Source of the DNA: Polytrichum commune | Taxonomy: Eukaryota; Streptophyta; Polytrichopsida; Polytrichales; Polytrichaceae | Reading direction: 5' to 3' | Assembly: GCA_950295325.1 (NCBI GenBank) | Contig: OX485807.1 | Span: 52,110,440 to 52,174,439, forward strand | Length of the DNA: 64,000 nt | Shown here: piece after piece, positions 22,976 through 36,725 of the stretch | Layout: the number at the start of each line of letters is the position of its first letter | Numbering within the stretch: position 1 is the stretch's first letter | The notes under the pieces: generated by a model | Database searches by the model: none | What the model saw: only the letters and a program-made list of their open reading frames with translations | Told to the model about the DNA's origin: nothing | Position numbers and translations under genes: made by a program

Positions 22976-24810
22976 GTTTGAAAGTGAAGAGCAGAATTGT
23001 GATAGACATGAACAGAAAGTCAATCAGAATTTATATGCAAGCCTAACCTGGATAACTCCAATCTCCCCTATTCTTGTGGCTAGGGATTTGTGGTGTCTAC
23101 ATGAACGCATTTATTGGACCATCAGCAAGGTGAAAATGCAACGAGCTATTTTAAAGTATGAAAATAACAAATTCAAGATAATTAGACTCTGAAACCAACA
23201 TCATGGACCTCGATTAGTCTGTTAGATTTCAAGTGGAATGAACCCACCCTCAACATTGTAGGGGACTTGTTTTTACTAGAGCCCCTTCATCCATAATGGA
23301 TGAGTTTACAAAGACGACACAAGTCCCAAGCCTTTTCTTGTAGGCCTCAAGCTCATCTTCTAATTAAATTTCTTATTTTAATTATCCCCAATCCTTTGTA
23401 GATCTATCCAAAATGTTAGGCTTTTGTTTGTTACTAATCTCATTGTAGTAGTCCATCCAAACTAAATGATGATGAAGCCTACAAATCTGACTTGCATATT
23501 GATGCCAGAGCAACTTTCAACTCTTGGGAAGATTGTGAATGGGACCTCACAATTGACACACTTCCTCTACAACACCAAACACATCTTTCACCTGTACGCT
23601 ATCAACATGAAATTTTTAGGCAATCGACCTACATAGGTGAAAAAAAAATGCAAATCTACCAATCTGGTAGGTTTGCAGATATTCCAATGAAATAGAAGAT
23701 TTCACCATTGATAAATTATCACTATAAGCATATGAGACTTGAGTGACTTGTCTTGTGTAGGTGAAATATTGCCTTGCATCACTAAAACATAAAAAAAGAA
23801 GTCTACCATTGTCATAGGATTGCAAGAAACTTCATCAACACAAGACGAGTTGCCTAGGTCTCGTGTGCTTGTTGTGGCAACAACCAACACAATTCTATTA
23901 AATTTATTCTCAAAGCACTGAAAAGCACATTTAGACAGGTCATATCCAACGTACAAACATCCTTATCAACCGCTCACACCACTATTTCTAAATGCTGGAA
24001 GGATGAACCAAAAACATACATACAAGTGTGTCTTCACAAATAAACAAAAGATGTATACTGATTATGTGTCTATATGTGAAGAGTTCAGCACACTCCTAAG
24101 GATTAGAGGTGATAAATATTTTTTTCTTTGTATTTCGAATGCCAAAAGTATATTGGGTATTAACACCTCCTCACTTTTGTACATAGTTATTCTCACTACA
24201 CACACAAGCACAAAGAACTAATTTTTTTTGCGAAGGACGCCACTTTCATGGCCATCTCTCGCTACAAGTAGATCATGCACTCAGTAGCATCATGAATGAT
24301 GTTTAAAAGAACTTCGAAACAAAATGGCTTTTTCTAGTTCACTTCATGCGAGCTGAAGGATCCCTGCGACCCTAAGCTTAACAGGGGAAATGTGGAGTCC
24401 TATGAACTTCGCTTGATGCTTCAAGACGCAGAGGAAGGTTATTTTGTTGTTCATCAACCAATGTCTCGGCGTTTAGCTGGAGCATGACGTCCAATTACAT
24501 CTGCAGCTCATCATGAACCAAATGACTCGGAGTTCAGACGCAACCTACATCTGTGTTGAAGAGACACCGCTCTTTGTAGATGGTTAGTGTAATCCATGAT
24601 AGAGAGAATGCCGGTGAACAGACCCAAGAAATACTCAATAGCTAGCTACTGATAAGAGCTCGGAGGCAACTTTCAGATTCCTTGAAGAATTGATGTTCTT
24701 CTTAAATATTTACAATCAACTGTGCCAATCGGCATCTCGACAGAGTGAAATTGTCAGGTGAATCTACCAATCCAATAATTGAATAGCAGGCTCTCTCAAT
24801 TATCCCTAAA

Positions 24811-25622
24811 TTACTTCCCGACGACGAGCGTCCACTTCTGGATGGTGTATCGAGCGCCCTTGGTACCAACAAGCTTCTGGTACACAGTGTCTACGAGGGC
24901 GTATCCCTTCTGCCCAAGAAACACTCCAGTGCCAGCCACCACTGCCAACTGCCTGTCACTTGTGGCATTGAAAGATGGGCGTTGTCCGAGAATCTGGAAA
25001 CAACACCAAATGTCATTGACATGTAAGTACTTAAGCGACTCCTCGACCAAGAACAAAAAGTCATGAAATTTTCAAACCTAATTATATTGCAGCGGAGATT
25101 CGTCACACTTCAAAGTCCAGCTGAGACAAATATAGTTGACCCAATGATGAGACGAATGGCATATGTAATTTTGAAATAAATTCTTGGGGAGTACTTTTTT
25201 TTCTGAGTGGATTTGTTGCTCAATTTGATTCAATATTTTACCTCGTAGGTGGTTTCGATCAGATCTCCGGGCTGGTCGATGATGACGGTGACTTGAGCGC
25301 GGTACTTCTGGCCTCCATCGAGCACATACAGGCCCTGGAACTTGCCCAGCTGCTTGGATTTGGGGCTGGCCGTCTCGGTGATGATATTGTCCACCACAAC
25401 CAGCGCACCCAGCTTCAGCTCGCTCGTTTCGCCGCCAGGCCCGGCCACGATATAACCCGTCGCATCGGAGCCTGTGTTGATCGCTTCGTGGACGAAGAAC
25501 GTCACATTATGGGTGTGGTCGTGCTCGAGGAGCTGTCGGCCTGCAGCCGCCCCGCTGGCGACCATGCAAAGCACCAGGATCCCCCATGCTGCCAGGAAGT
25601 TAAAGTTCTGGCCCATTGCCAT
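24811..25622 (-). CDS. DIR: Dirigent protein, two exons, 187 aa (mirror copy)
   Basis: Exon 1 is 25242-25622 and exon 2 is 24811-24993 on the minus strand. Protein, intron and promoter are the same as in the gene at 8568-9379. The TATA box is at 25858-25864. It is intact with signal peptide and all dirigent blocks. Together with the PAL gene at 16813 it forms the same dirigent-PAL arrangement as 54116-62068. Confidence 0.93.
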
Positions 25623-26287
25623 CGTCTTGGCGGCAACGAAGGAATTCACACTGCAGGCTCCCTGCAGATTCCGACTCGAGCGTTGAAAATTTTCTAAACT
25701 GATGGCCTTTGAAGTGAGGATCTTTGGAGAGCACTGCCGAGTCGATGTCACGGACTGATCAGACGAGGGAGCTTAGTTTGCGGGAGAGGCGGAAGCTGTG
25801 TGCTTGTAACTAGAAGTTGGGCGATGTTGGGATGAATATGAGAGGACACCGTCGAGGCTTTATAGTGGAGGATCGATGCAACGGTTGACCGAAGTTCGAC
25901 AGGGTTTTGCCTGCCCTACGGCACTCACATCCCGTCGAGTTCCCGCCTCCGAAGTCCCGTCCTTCACCGGTAGACCTGGACAATTCCCATCACGTGTGGC
26001 TTCGTGAAAGGCAGCTTGGGAGGCGTTTGTAGAAAGTAAAGCGTCTCTCTTCTTGCTCTCTCCGATGGATGTAAGCAGCTGGGTCCTGACGACTGCCGCG
26101 TGGATGAAGATTGCTTGTGGCCGCACCTTGTGTAACAAGTTGAAGGTGGGTTTTTTTCCATGGTCGTCGACGACCCACTAGATTCTACATAATTTACTCC
26201 CACCTCCCTAATATCACGCCTGGGGGCCAACCAAAGTGCACGTGCTATCAAGGAGGTCTGCAGCGTTGTCATGGATACATGGTACTA

Positions 26288-27631
26288 CAGTCTAACCTTG
26301 ATAATGTCACCCTTGTTAATAGAACACCTTGTTATTGTCACCTAAAAGTTTGAAACCGATTTTCATAGTGTAAAACTCCCTCGTTATTATCCCTATCACC
26401 CTTGATAATGTCACTATTTTTTTTCAAAATCCGTAGTGTAAATGTGATAATATCAAGTATGGATGGATTGTGTGGGCATGGGTTCGATATTATTGTTCAT
26501 GGGTGAGCATGGGCTAAAGCAAAGCATATTGGGGGTCATTGAATGAGCTCTCATTCAATGCTTTCGGCATGATATTCATGGTGAGGTCAAGAAAGTTATA
26601 GATGGGTTTAATGCTTTTGTACTCTCCCATATCACTATCTTGTTCCTTCCACCAAATGTGACTTCAGTTGTTCAGCCTTTGGATCAAGGAGTGATTGCAG
26701 CATTCAAAATGTGTTATAAGCGCAAGCTTGTTGCCTGGACTTTGCAACAAATTGATAACAACTCAAATGAAGATTTGGGGAAATTGAATGTTGATGTATT
26801 TCAAGCTATGCTATGGTGTGTGGCGGCATGGCATGAATTAGATGATCAAACCATTAGAAATTGTTGGAGAAAGTCCGCCAAATTGCCTGTAGAGTGGAAT
26901 GCAGATATAAACAATCTTGATGAACGTATGAAGTCCAAAATGGAGGAAGCAACTTTGGAATTGGGTAGACTCATCGCCGCATTAAATTTGGGTTTGGATG
27001 TTGAAGGCAAGCCTGTAGAAAAGCTTTGTCCTTTGGAGTACATAAACATGGAAGGTGAAGATGATTTTGAGGTGGAATTTTCTACTAAGGAGCTTGTGCA
27101 ATTAGTGCAAGATGGCGAACATGTTCTTGATTCCATGGAAGTGGACCCATTGATTGTTGATAGCAGTGATGATGAGTCTAAAGTAGTGAAGCTAAGCGAT
27201 GCACAAAAATATGCTAAAGATGTTTTGAATTTTATGGCTAGCCAAGGTTCTCAGATTTTCAACACTCATGAGTTGTTAGAAATGGAAAAAATCCATGACA
27301 AACTCATTAGAATTGGTGTTGCACATTTAACATCAACAAAACAATGTGACATTAGAAGCTTCTTTGTCACTTGTGAGAGGTCTTTACCTAATCTCAATGA
27401 CACATTATGATGTGCTCTTGTTGTTATTCACAATTTTGAATTAGATTTTACATTCAAAAACATTGAAGTCTCGTATTTGTTTTTTTTAATTATAATTATA
27501 TTTTGATTTTCTACATATTTTTTGATAATATCACATTATGCACAAAATGTGACATTATCAAGTATGTCACACCTTGTTTATATCACACTTTTTGGTGAAA
27601 CGGAGGGTGTGACATTATCAAGGTTAGGGTG
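26288..27631. mobile_element. Pogo/Tigger-like transposon (mirror copy)
   Basis: Mirror of 6559-7902, with the same TA flanks and terminal CTAACCTTGATAATGTCAC repeats. Confidence 0.75.
26640..27410 (+). pseudogene. Pogo/Tigger DDE transposase, C-terminal fragment (mirror copy)
   Basis: Identical to the fragment at 6780-7550. It lacks the DNA-binding domains and most of the catalytic core. Confidence 0.75.
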
Positions 27632-30600
27632 TACAGAATTAGTGTAATGTGCGATCTTATGGAATAACACAAAGTCAATATTGCGATATGACAATAATGA
27701 CACTGATGAGAACGTGATGCGTGTGAGCATGTGCTTTGAGTTCTTTGGTGGATTATTTTAATATCAAGAGTTGTGATATATGAGAGGGACATGTGACAAC
27801 AAGGAGGGAAATGAATTGAGCGCGTCCGTTCCCCAGGGTTTTGAGGATATAAGAGAGGGAGTGACATTATAGAGGGTGACATTACAGAGGGAAGGGTGTA
27901 GTGGGCCCGATGAGTTCTCATGAAGATAACAAAAGCAAGAACATTCTAGTTTGCCTTTCAAAATGTTGAGGACTCTGACCATGGATCCACTAAACACTTT
28001 TCAACTTATAACTATATGTCATCCAAAGATTAGAGATTGGTTGTATTCAATTGAGGAATCAACAAAGGTGCACTTCCAATAACCATAATTAAGTAAGGGG
28101 AGGTCTAATGTTCAATATGGTTTTTGTTGATGCCTTCATCTTAGATTTTCCAATGCGACACAAATTTGAAAATGTAATTTGATCAATAGAAGAGACAGAG
28201 AACAAGAAAAACAAGCCAAAGAACACTTGCATACCTTAAGCATGATGCATGTAATCCAGTGCATGTTAAATGGTAATATTAAGCACCACTTACAAACATT
28301 TTGCTATGTTGCCAAACATTCATTTAAGTTGGCAATTCCGTGATATTTGATAATTTGGCATCCTTCTTTTCTTTCCCTTCCTAAAAACACGTGACCTAAG
28401 ATTATGTCCTATCAACTAGGAAGAGATCATTTTAATTGTTTGCATGATCATTTTTAAGGGATTGTTGGCATTGTGATATAAGGTAGATATACCAAAAACC
28501 ATGCCTACACCTTTAGATGTGCCATAGGCTGCGCCTAAAACGGTGACATGCAACATATTATTCCAAAATTATTCAAGTTGTCAAGTTAGGAAGGTGTGGA
28601 GAAGGACTTTGTTCAAAGTGGTTCATACTTTCATACTTTGAGGGTTCTCTTGAATCAACTCTCGATACACGAAAAGAAATAGGCAGCAATCATGCTTAGT
28701 GGGAGTAGAATTATTGGTTTTCCAAGATTCGATTTGTGCAATTGAGACCACAATTTGTGATTCGAGGAGAATGAATGTGGTGGTTTCGAAGACACTGCAC
28801 TACCACTTCTCATGCCATTTTGAAACCAACATATTGCAAAGAAATGGTATCCTAACTAGGGACCCAAGTGCTCTCAAATATCTAACTTTGAGCATGTTGA
28901 TTACAACTAATTCATAGCTTCAATCCGGTTGCTTTGTGTCATGTTACGGGGAGCAATTTGTGTGATCACTTGCAAGGCCATTGTGTGATCAACAAGCATG
29001 TCCATTGAGTAGGTTTTTGAGGTGATTAGGTTGTGTGACTCGAGAGTGGACGTGAAAAGTGTCGCGTGCATGCGTAGAATAGATTCGACACGTTGAAAAA
29101 CATTTAAGCTAGGTTTGGCAAGTTGACAAAAATTCAAAGAGAACACAAGTAGCTTTTGTGTGCACACAATATGTATGAAGAGAGAAGTTTCAGATTTGAT
29201 GTACGGGCTTTGAATACAGTAAGTCATGAATTACAGAATACATCACATGAGAGTCGTTGATCGGGACTCAACTAGTGGATTATTCACCACAACAACAATG
29301 TCAAGATTTGGGGAAAAGTGGCAACTTCCGAAGCAGAGGGAGTGGTGATGTGTAGTAGCGGCGGAGGGGGGGGGCTTGGGTACACCTACAAAGCATGGCC
29401 CCTCATTTGCAAGCTAATGCACAATGGCTTTAATTTGCACCCCAGAAACGCACATCCTTGCCAACCCCATTAGTCATTGGCAACACAACGCCACAATCCA
29501 AGACTCCAATCGCATGCACATGAGGAGAATGTTGGCATCATTGAGGACATCACCGCCGCGCCATTGATTTAATGTAAACTTCAGGTACAATTCAAAACAT
29601 CCTACAAGACATCTCAAACACTTGTGGATTTTAGCCTAATATGAAGAAACGAGAAAGAGGGAGACCAACTGCATGCACTCAAAGAAGGTAGAAAAATGGT
29701 AACTAGATGGACAAGGAGCTCAAGCAAGCACTTGTAGCATGGAACCGTGGACTTAACATGAGACATGCAAGTCAAAAATTGAGAATCCCTTACAATAGTT
29801 TGAGAGATCATACTTACAGTGTCCAAATTTCTCGAAACCATGGCGTGTCTAGGGTGCTCACTCATGAAGAGTAGACCAAGAATCTCTAATTGGCTTTTTG
29901 TGATGGATGAGTAAGGCTTGGGCTTGTCACCCACAACATCTAACTTAAGGTCAGTGAGATTTGCATGGACATGCCAACTCCATTTCAAAATGGAATACCC
30001 AGGAAAGGATGGATGTGTACCACATGCTACTATGGCGATGCAACCATGAGCAATATGAAACAAATTATCTACAATTAGCAAATTATTTTGAGCTAAGGTT
30101 TTAAATGGCAAAGGCCCTTTCAAATGGTAAGTTACAAAAAATATTAGCTCACTGTTAGAATGAAGAATGTTTTATATCATTAACTCCCAAATTAATTACA
30201 TACTTTATTGCCGATTTCACTGCGGGAATGAAAACCCAATTATTTGCTTATTTACTAGGTGGAAATGAACATTTATGTTGGATTTTGAACCTTGTAGTTG
30301 AGGTGCACTCAATATTATGTCGTTTGTGCACTAGATGGCCTTCATAAAAGCAAGGACAACTTTTTTTTGAAGTCAGGTGGGACATCATTTTTTGGTCAAG
30401 TTCCCCCCCCCCCCCGAAAAATTTGGGGTTGCAGATCACAGGCCCTGGCCCTTATCCTATCATAAAACCCCTTCCTCAAAAAGCCCATTGGAGGTGCTTT
30501 AGCACCTGGCCATTCATTCTTTCAAGTATGAAATGGCCTTCCCAGATCCCCAACTCTGTGCTCATGGCCATGTCACAATGTCGAAGGATTGACAATGTCC

Positions 30601-31529
30601 AAAAAGCACAGCAACCAGTGCATGCGAAATTTCGTGACCCGATTTTGGGCAGGCCAAAACCCAAAGGCCTCCGTTGGAGTCCACCACAGCATAATAATAT
30701 TTGGTGAACAACAATTACACACGTTTTGCTGCTTCTCAGCATCAACTCATTCACGTCAATGCAAAGTCTTCCAGCCAGCCCTTTTCTTGAGACGAGTAAA
30801 GGAAGCGAGCCTAAAGTCGCTTGCCTCTCTTAAATCGGCACCTTTAGTTTGAGTGGTGTGCGGTAGGGTGGTGGATCTCAGAACAGACACAACATGTTAA
30901 GAGAGAATTGGATGATGTGTTAAAATTCTTTTGTTGATTATTCTAGGTCCAACAGTCAACAAAATTGGGTAGTCAACATATTCGGGAGGATTTATGTGGT
31001 CATTTGAGAAGGATGTATTTTTGGTTGCTTTGATAATAAAATTAAGATTTAAGTATATTCGAATCTATGCATGAATTTTGGACAACTTCAATCGTCAATA
31101 TGATGTACACCACACTGCAAAACTATACAAATATGGTGGTTGGCAAACATGGTATACGAATTATACTCAAAGTTGTGGTTGTTGTGTTGTTGCTTTTGTT
31201 GTTGTAGTTTGATGGTTTTGTTTCCACAACTACACATCCCCTATTATTTTTGGACAAGTGGTTTGTCCAAATATACTTCAATGTCAATTATGACCAGGAT
31301 ATTCACATGAGCTTTGAATAATGAGGAAGATGGCTATGGCTTTAAATTGGATTTGCTATTGTAGTTTAAATAATGTTCAATATCGTAAGTGAAGTGGGCT
31401 AGGTAATTGAAAAAGTAACTACGCAAGACTTCTCTACCTTACGTGATTTTCTTCAAACTCGGTCGACGGAAGCTGCCACTAAATGTTTCATAATATAATC
31501 ATGATGTTGGAGAATTGAAAGTGTTCTAA
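27632..31529. other. Unassigned spacer in arm A'
   Basis: Mirror of 2661-6558. Nothing recognisable as a gene. The two substitutions I noticed between the arms fall here, at 28950 and 30402. Confidence 0.6.
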
Positions 31530-31861
31530 GGGTGAGTTTCCATGTAGGTTGTTTGCCCACCAAATTCTAGTGGGAATAAAGACAAATGTAGATGGAATCT
31601 AGTGGGTTGGTGTTAGTATGTGCCAACCAACTATTGCTATTCAAGAGTTTAATATTCTTATGTGTCAACTAATTTTTACTATTCTAAGTGTTTAGTGGGT
31701 GCATGGAAGTCTAACAACCAAGGCCACGGCCCTCCATCTTCTAGTAGGCCACAAAAAATTGGTTGCTTGGTCGCTTGCTTTTTGTTTATTTACAAGTGAA
31801 CACCTCTAGCCCACTATTGTCTACAATCTAGTGGGCGAGTGGACTACATGGAAACTCACCC
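31530..31861. mobile_element. Tourist-like MITE (mirror copy)
   Basis: Mirror of 2329-2660, with TAA on both sides and GGGTGAGTTTCCATGTAG ends. Confidence 0.85.
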
Positions 31862-31989
31862 TAATTGCAACTATTATAGAACTATCATGTTTGCAAATCT
31901 TTAGAAGTACATGTGATTTTGGAAGTAAGTGTGCACTCATTGCTTTCTATGGCAAGTTATTAAGGGTATAGTAGACACATAACATATAT

Positions 31990-33001
31990 AACACTATATT
32001 CGCTAATTTGAGACATTTTCTTATCTCAAATTAATATGTGGACCACAACAACATGAATTGGCCTGAAACTATATTGTCAACAATCTCAAATATATTATCA
32101 GTTTAGTATCCCCAAATCAGTGGTTAGCTGACATAAGCACATTGGGTAGAGCACTTGAAACCAACTTCACGAAAGAAATCATACACAATGTTGGCTATTA
32201 TTAGCATGTTAAATAAAATATAGATACTACGACCTACAAACCATCGTGCAAAAAAAACATATTTATTTAACCCTACAATTTGGTCCCTAACAAAATAATA
32301 AAATAAAGTTCACATTTGTTGTGAAATATTCTATATGGATATTCATCCAATCCCGATGGAATTGGAGCATTCCTAAGTTCAACCCAAACTCTACCCCTAT
32401 TTTGAGGAGCACACATATGACCAATATGTATCTACTATAGTTACATATGAAACTATAATTATTATGATAACATAATCCTACCAACTTCTCATTCAACGTG
32501 GCATGCTTCTTGTGCGATCCGAGCAAGGTGGTCTTTTGCAAAAGTTATGTACTTTTGAGGGATGGACACTAATCCACTATGATTTTTTCGTGGTATCCAT
32601 GCTATGAAGATGGAATCTGTATCTATCCAAGATGGACTATGCTCAGAATCCACCTTCCATCAAAAGTTATGGTTTGTCTCCCTGCCTCTATGTGTAATGC
32701 CGAATCACATTTTCATTTTGTGTCATCGGTCGGTAGTACTCCACCTAAATTTGTCAAAAATAAGGCCTAGAAGTTGCAAAATTTGGTTTGGACAAAGCTC
32801 TTGCCACCCACATTGGCTTTGCATATGTCTCAACTCCAGGATGCAAAATGAGCATAATATAACCTTTATAACAATCCACTGTAATACGGAATGATGGTGG
32901 GGGCGGTTACTAGCAGGTCCGACGTAATGGTCGTCCACATCAAACTCCTCTCGAACCTCTTCATTTCCCAAAAGGCTAGCCTCCGAAGTTTATACATCGA
33001 C
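31990..33001 (-). mobile_element. Relic of the large transposon family, left part
   Basis: It begins with the terminus AACACTATATTCGCTAATTTG at 31990 and includes the decayed transposase C-terminus at 32488-32971. It is broken at 33005 by the younger element. The other side of the break resumes at 49429. Confidence 0.75.
32488..32971 (-). pseudogene. Decayed transposase C-terminus (mirror copy)
   Basis: Mirror of 1219-1702. In A' the upstream part of the same reading region can be followed on the far side of the inserted element (49429 to about 49520), confirming that the relic was once continuous. Confidence 0.8.
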
Positions 33002-33005
33002 TCAT
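33002..33005. other. Target-site duplication TCAT, left
   Basis: TCAT directly precedes the AACACTATATTCG terminus and is repeated at 49429-49432 directly after the other terminus. Confidence 0.8.
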
Positions 33006-33244
33006 AACACTATATTCGTTAATTGGAGACTTTGGAAAGTCTCAAAATAAATTGGACCCGTAGTTTCGGATGCGAATATTGTGAACGTAGCGAACATGGG
33101 GAACATGGGGAACAATGACAACATAATGTTTTAAAGATCCATATGTGATGAATATATATGTTTCTAAATATAGTAATTATTCAGTTGATAATCAAAACTA
33201 TGCCAACACAATATTCCAATGACACGAAATTGCAAATTAGCATC

Positions 33245-33523
33245 TGCAATATAATTATATAGTTTAGGGTCCACATCCGTAAAAACACAGACATAAAAAA
33301 CATTTGGATTCCACATCCGTAAATCAATGCATCCATGCAATATAATTATATAGTTTAGGGTCCACATCCGTAATAACACAAACATAAAAAACATTTGGAT
33401 TCCACATCCATAAATCAACGCATCCATGCAATATAATTATATAGTTTAGGATCCACATCCGTAAAAACACAAACATAAAAAACATTTGGATTCCACATCC
33501 GTAAATCAATGCATCCATGCAAT
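33245..33523 (-). repeat. 91-bp subterminal tandem repeat with palindrome half-sites
   Basis: Mirror of 667-945. It contains six CCACATCCGTAA-like motifs (one reads CCATAA), each matching one arm of the 22-bp palindrome (TCCGTAAA). It lies 240 bp from the left terminus. Confidence 0.85.
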
Positions 33524-33644
33524 ATAATTGTAATCTATAAAATTGCTATAAAATGTGTCTAATATAGTATTCGACCCCAATGTCATATATTTTATGAAAA
33601 ACCAATACACATTCAAATATCTTTGGTCCAAACCTACGTCAATA

Positions 33645-36600
33645 TCATTCACCATCTTCATCTTCTGCTTCATTTCCATTCTCGACATTGTTTTCTGCAG
33701 CAGCAATACGTGCCAAGTTGTCTTTGGCAAAATCTATATGTTTTTGGGGGATGGTCATTGTTTCAATTTTGGAACCTTTGCGTGGTTTCCAAGCACAAAG
33801 TATGGTATCCGTGTTTATCCATATTGGTTCGTATGCTGAGTCCATTGTCCATTTGAAACCTTTTTTCGTGTCCCACCCTAAATATGTGCGGAGCACATTT
33901 TGATCTTTGGTGCTTGGACGGCAATATTCCACCTCAATTTGACGAAAATTTGGGCTAGTTGGAACAAAATTTGGTGATGACAATGCTTTCACCAACCAAA
34001 TCGGTTTAGGATGTTCCTCATCTCCAGGACGTACGAGGACCATATAACCTTCGTAGCAATCAATAGCCACACGAAATGATGGAGCCGGGCGATTACGAGC
34101 AGGGCCAACATAATGGTCGTCCGCCGCGAACTCTTCACGGACGTCCCCATTGTTGAAGAACATGGCCTCAGATTCCACGATTGTCACTCGGCTTAGTGGC
34201 CAAAAACCTTGTGTCAAACATGATGGTCTATCGTCTTCGGGTGCTAGCAACGCTGAGCGGATGCGATCCCAATACGCAATCAATGGTTCGTGGGTATCCC
34301 GAACACGTCTTGTGATGTCTTCCTCGTACAAATCTTTCCAGTACTCGATGAATCCAGATATACCTTTGATGATTTCTGGTCCATTCCTCATGGGGTTGGG
34401 TTTGCAAGGCTTCGGCTCCCCATCAGGTAGCATACATTTGCCATCTTCGTTTTGGCGCCATACGAGTATCCCTTCCTCTGGGCCCCAATTCGGGGAGGTA
34501 CACAAAACTTTGAATTGCATGGCCGGCAGACCATCATCACGTATATAGAATCGGAATTGTTGAGCCTTGGTATGGCCCACTAAGCGGTCACCTCCCTTAA
34601 GAATGAATGGTTTGATAAACGATTTGAAATCGGGCACTTCTTCAATCAAATGCGGGATGACTGGCACATTATCCAAATCCATGTACGATTTCATGAGAAG
34701 AGGAATTGTGGGAAAATCCTCCTCGTGCAACTTCATACTCCAACGTCCGAATGAAGCGTCAATGTCATCGTGCGTGTGGCCAACCATCAAAAAAGACACA
34801 AACACTTCTTTGAAAATGCCCTTGGCTACGAGCAATGACCAAAAACAAAATACGTATCGACATTTGTTGTCCTTGGCACAATTGTCTAGTTGCACGTGTA
34901 GAGTTGGAGGCAAAGGTTTAACAATAACGGGTTGTTCAGGCGGTTCTTGCAGTGAAGATAGGCAAACCTCCTTCCCCTCTAGCACAGCCTCATAAATCGG
35001 TGTTGTTCCACATCCAACAAAAAGAGCACGAGAGGATGATGTGGGCGGACTCTCAAGATCTCGTAGAAGTTTTGCAAAAGACCCTACGGTATGATTGGCG
35101 TCGCCAGGATAGAAATCCAAGCCATAATGTGCATATTTCACGTCCACATGACCATGTGCGATCATACCTGCATTTAGCCACACAAATCGTATATATGAAT
35201 GAAATTCAAAAATTTCCCCAAGCAAGCAAAAAAATGTACACTTACGGACGTACATCCGTAAATCTTAACAATGAGTATGTGGGCGCGCAAAAAATAAATG
35301 TGAAAACCAACAAACCTGTGACAGATATTGGAAGCTTGAAATATCCATCTGTAGCCTTTATTTTCCGCGCATAACAAGGGCACGCCGTCTTTGTATGGTC
35401 CATTTTGTCATGAATGATTGTCAAAACCTCATTCGGCCTCATTATCGATAATGCGCGATTCTTGTAGTAGTCTTGACGGTGTGCCTCCTGGTTGTTGACA
35501 TGCTCAATGTATTTCAGTTGATGTCGGTTGTGGGACTCAGTCCCAATGGGATGTGCATCTCGAAGGCCTTTATATTTCTGACAAGCAGAACACCTGGCAA
35601 ACTTATCCCCAGGTCTCTTCGTAATGTATTCTGCGAATTGTTGATTCTTGATCACACTCAATTTTGACAACGAAATCGGCCCACATCCAGCCTTTTCGCC
35701 AACTTCATTAACATCCATAAGTATGTTCTTCCATTTTGTCCCTGTAGGCAAAACCATCTGTACAACCTTTTCCCCCGACGGCAGAGTCCGCGTCTTGTGT
35801 GGCATCGCATCTGCCAATGGCATAATGATGGTTGATAGTGTTGCAGCCGCTTGGAGTGTTGCCTCCCTAGGCTTCTTTGTGCCAGAGTTGCCATGGAACC
35901 GAGAACGGCGTCCTTGCATCGAGTAGTTCCGGAACCTATAAAAATTTGCCTTTGAAACTGCATGTATAATGTACCATGCCTTGCAACATATCTCCACATT
36001 TTCCAAGGTTACAACCTTACGACCTTCGACATCAAGGTGCATGTTGCGATGGACTTCAAGTTTCTTTGCAGATCGCATACGAAAGTCCGCGAGCCACATC
36101 TCTTGTCTCAAAGATTTGATCTTGTCACGGGGAAATAGTTGGCAACATCTCTTTGCACAACAATCCTTTGTTGCTACGGACCTAATAGATGCATCTCCCA
36201 ATGTTTGATCTCGACGACGTTGCGTGGGTTCACGAGGCAAACGAAAGGAATCATATTTACGCCGACCTATTCTAGGGCGCGTTGTGGAGAACAAAGCCGA
36301 TTGCATTTGATCAAAACGGCGGGCATGATTCCACAAGCTGACACCATCATGAAGAACACTGCGCAACGACCATCGATGAAGAGAGAATCTCCAACCAGAA
36401 GGCACTTCCAACGGATGTAAGGAATTCAAAATGCACACCCCCACATCTTCTTCCCCCAGGGGATTTGCATCAATACAATCCGTAGGATTCGAGTTCCGAC
36501 AAACACCATCGGCCACGGGGACGCCACATCCATTGACTAGGACGACATCAAGATCAATCCACTGCTCCCGCGAATAACCCTCACATGGTGGAAGGAATTC

Positions 36601-36725
36601 ATCCTCTACATTGGCGACACCAATTGTAGTATCTTGTTCCACGACAACTTCAAACTCGCTATCATAGCTTGACGCTTCCGAAAAAAAATCAACCCCACTA
36701 TCACTGACGTTGGAATCCATGGCCA
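33645..36725 (-). CDS. Transposase-like protein, two coding exons, 975 aa
   Basis: Coding exons are 35316-36720 and 33645-35167; the 148-bp intron (GTTTGTTGG...ATGCAG) joins the frames exactly. The ATG at 36720 is chosen because it lies five bases after a good splice acceptor (TTTCTTGTAG), so the upstream Met at 36780 is probably intronic and the gene has a 5' leader intron. Cysteine motifs (CCAKRCC, CSACQKYK) precede a presumed RNase-H-fold core: acidic residues at about 438/441 (HDKMDH), 563 (QLDNCAKDN) and 602-605 (GHTHDDID). This pattern fits proteins with the plant/fungal DUF7869-type domain and a DDE/D transposase, an inference from motif spacing. The N-terminus and C-terminus are acidic. 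The frame is free of stops, and the last 180 codons are duplicated at 1-545. Confidence 0.8.
35242..35261. repeat. 22-bp palindrome, variant, in the transposase intron
   Basis: TTACGGACGTACATCCGTAA lies inside the 148-bp intron 35168-35315. It differs from the perfect form mainly in the centre. Confidence 0.85.

Larger units (their letters stand above)
23688..34189 (-). repeat. Inverted-duplication arm A'
   Basis: Mirror of 1-10502. The inner edge at 23688 continues without a break into older spacer (23687 downward) that is homologous to 10882 onward. Thus A' looks like the original context and A the side with the extra 390-bp repeat. Confidence 0.93.

Noticed and set aside
34150-35374. Plus-strand open frames of 132-142 codons
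   Set aside because: They lie opposite the intact transposase exons and have no motifs of their own.
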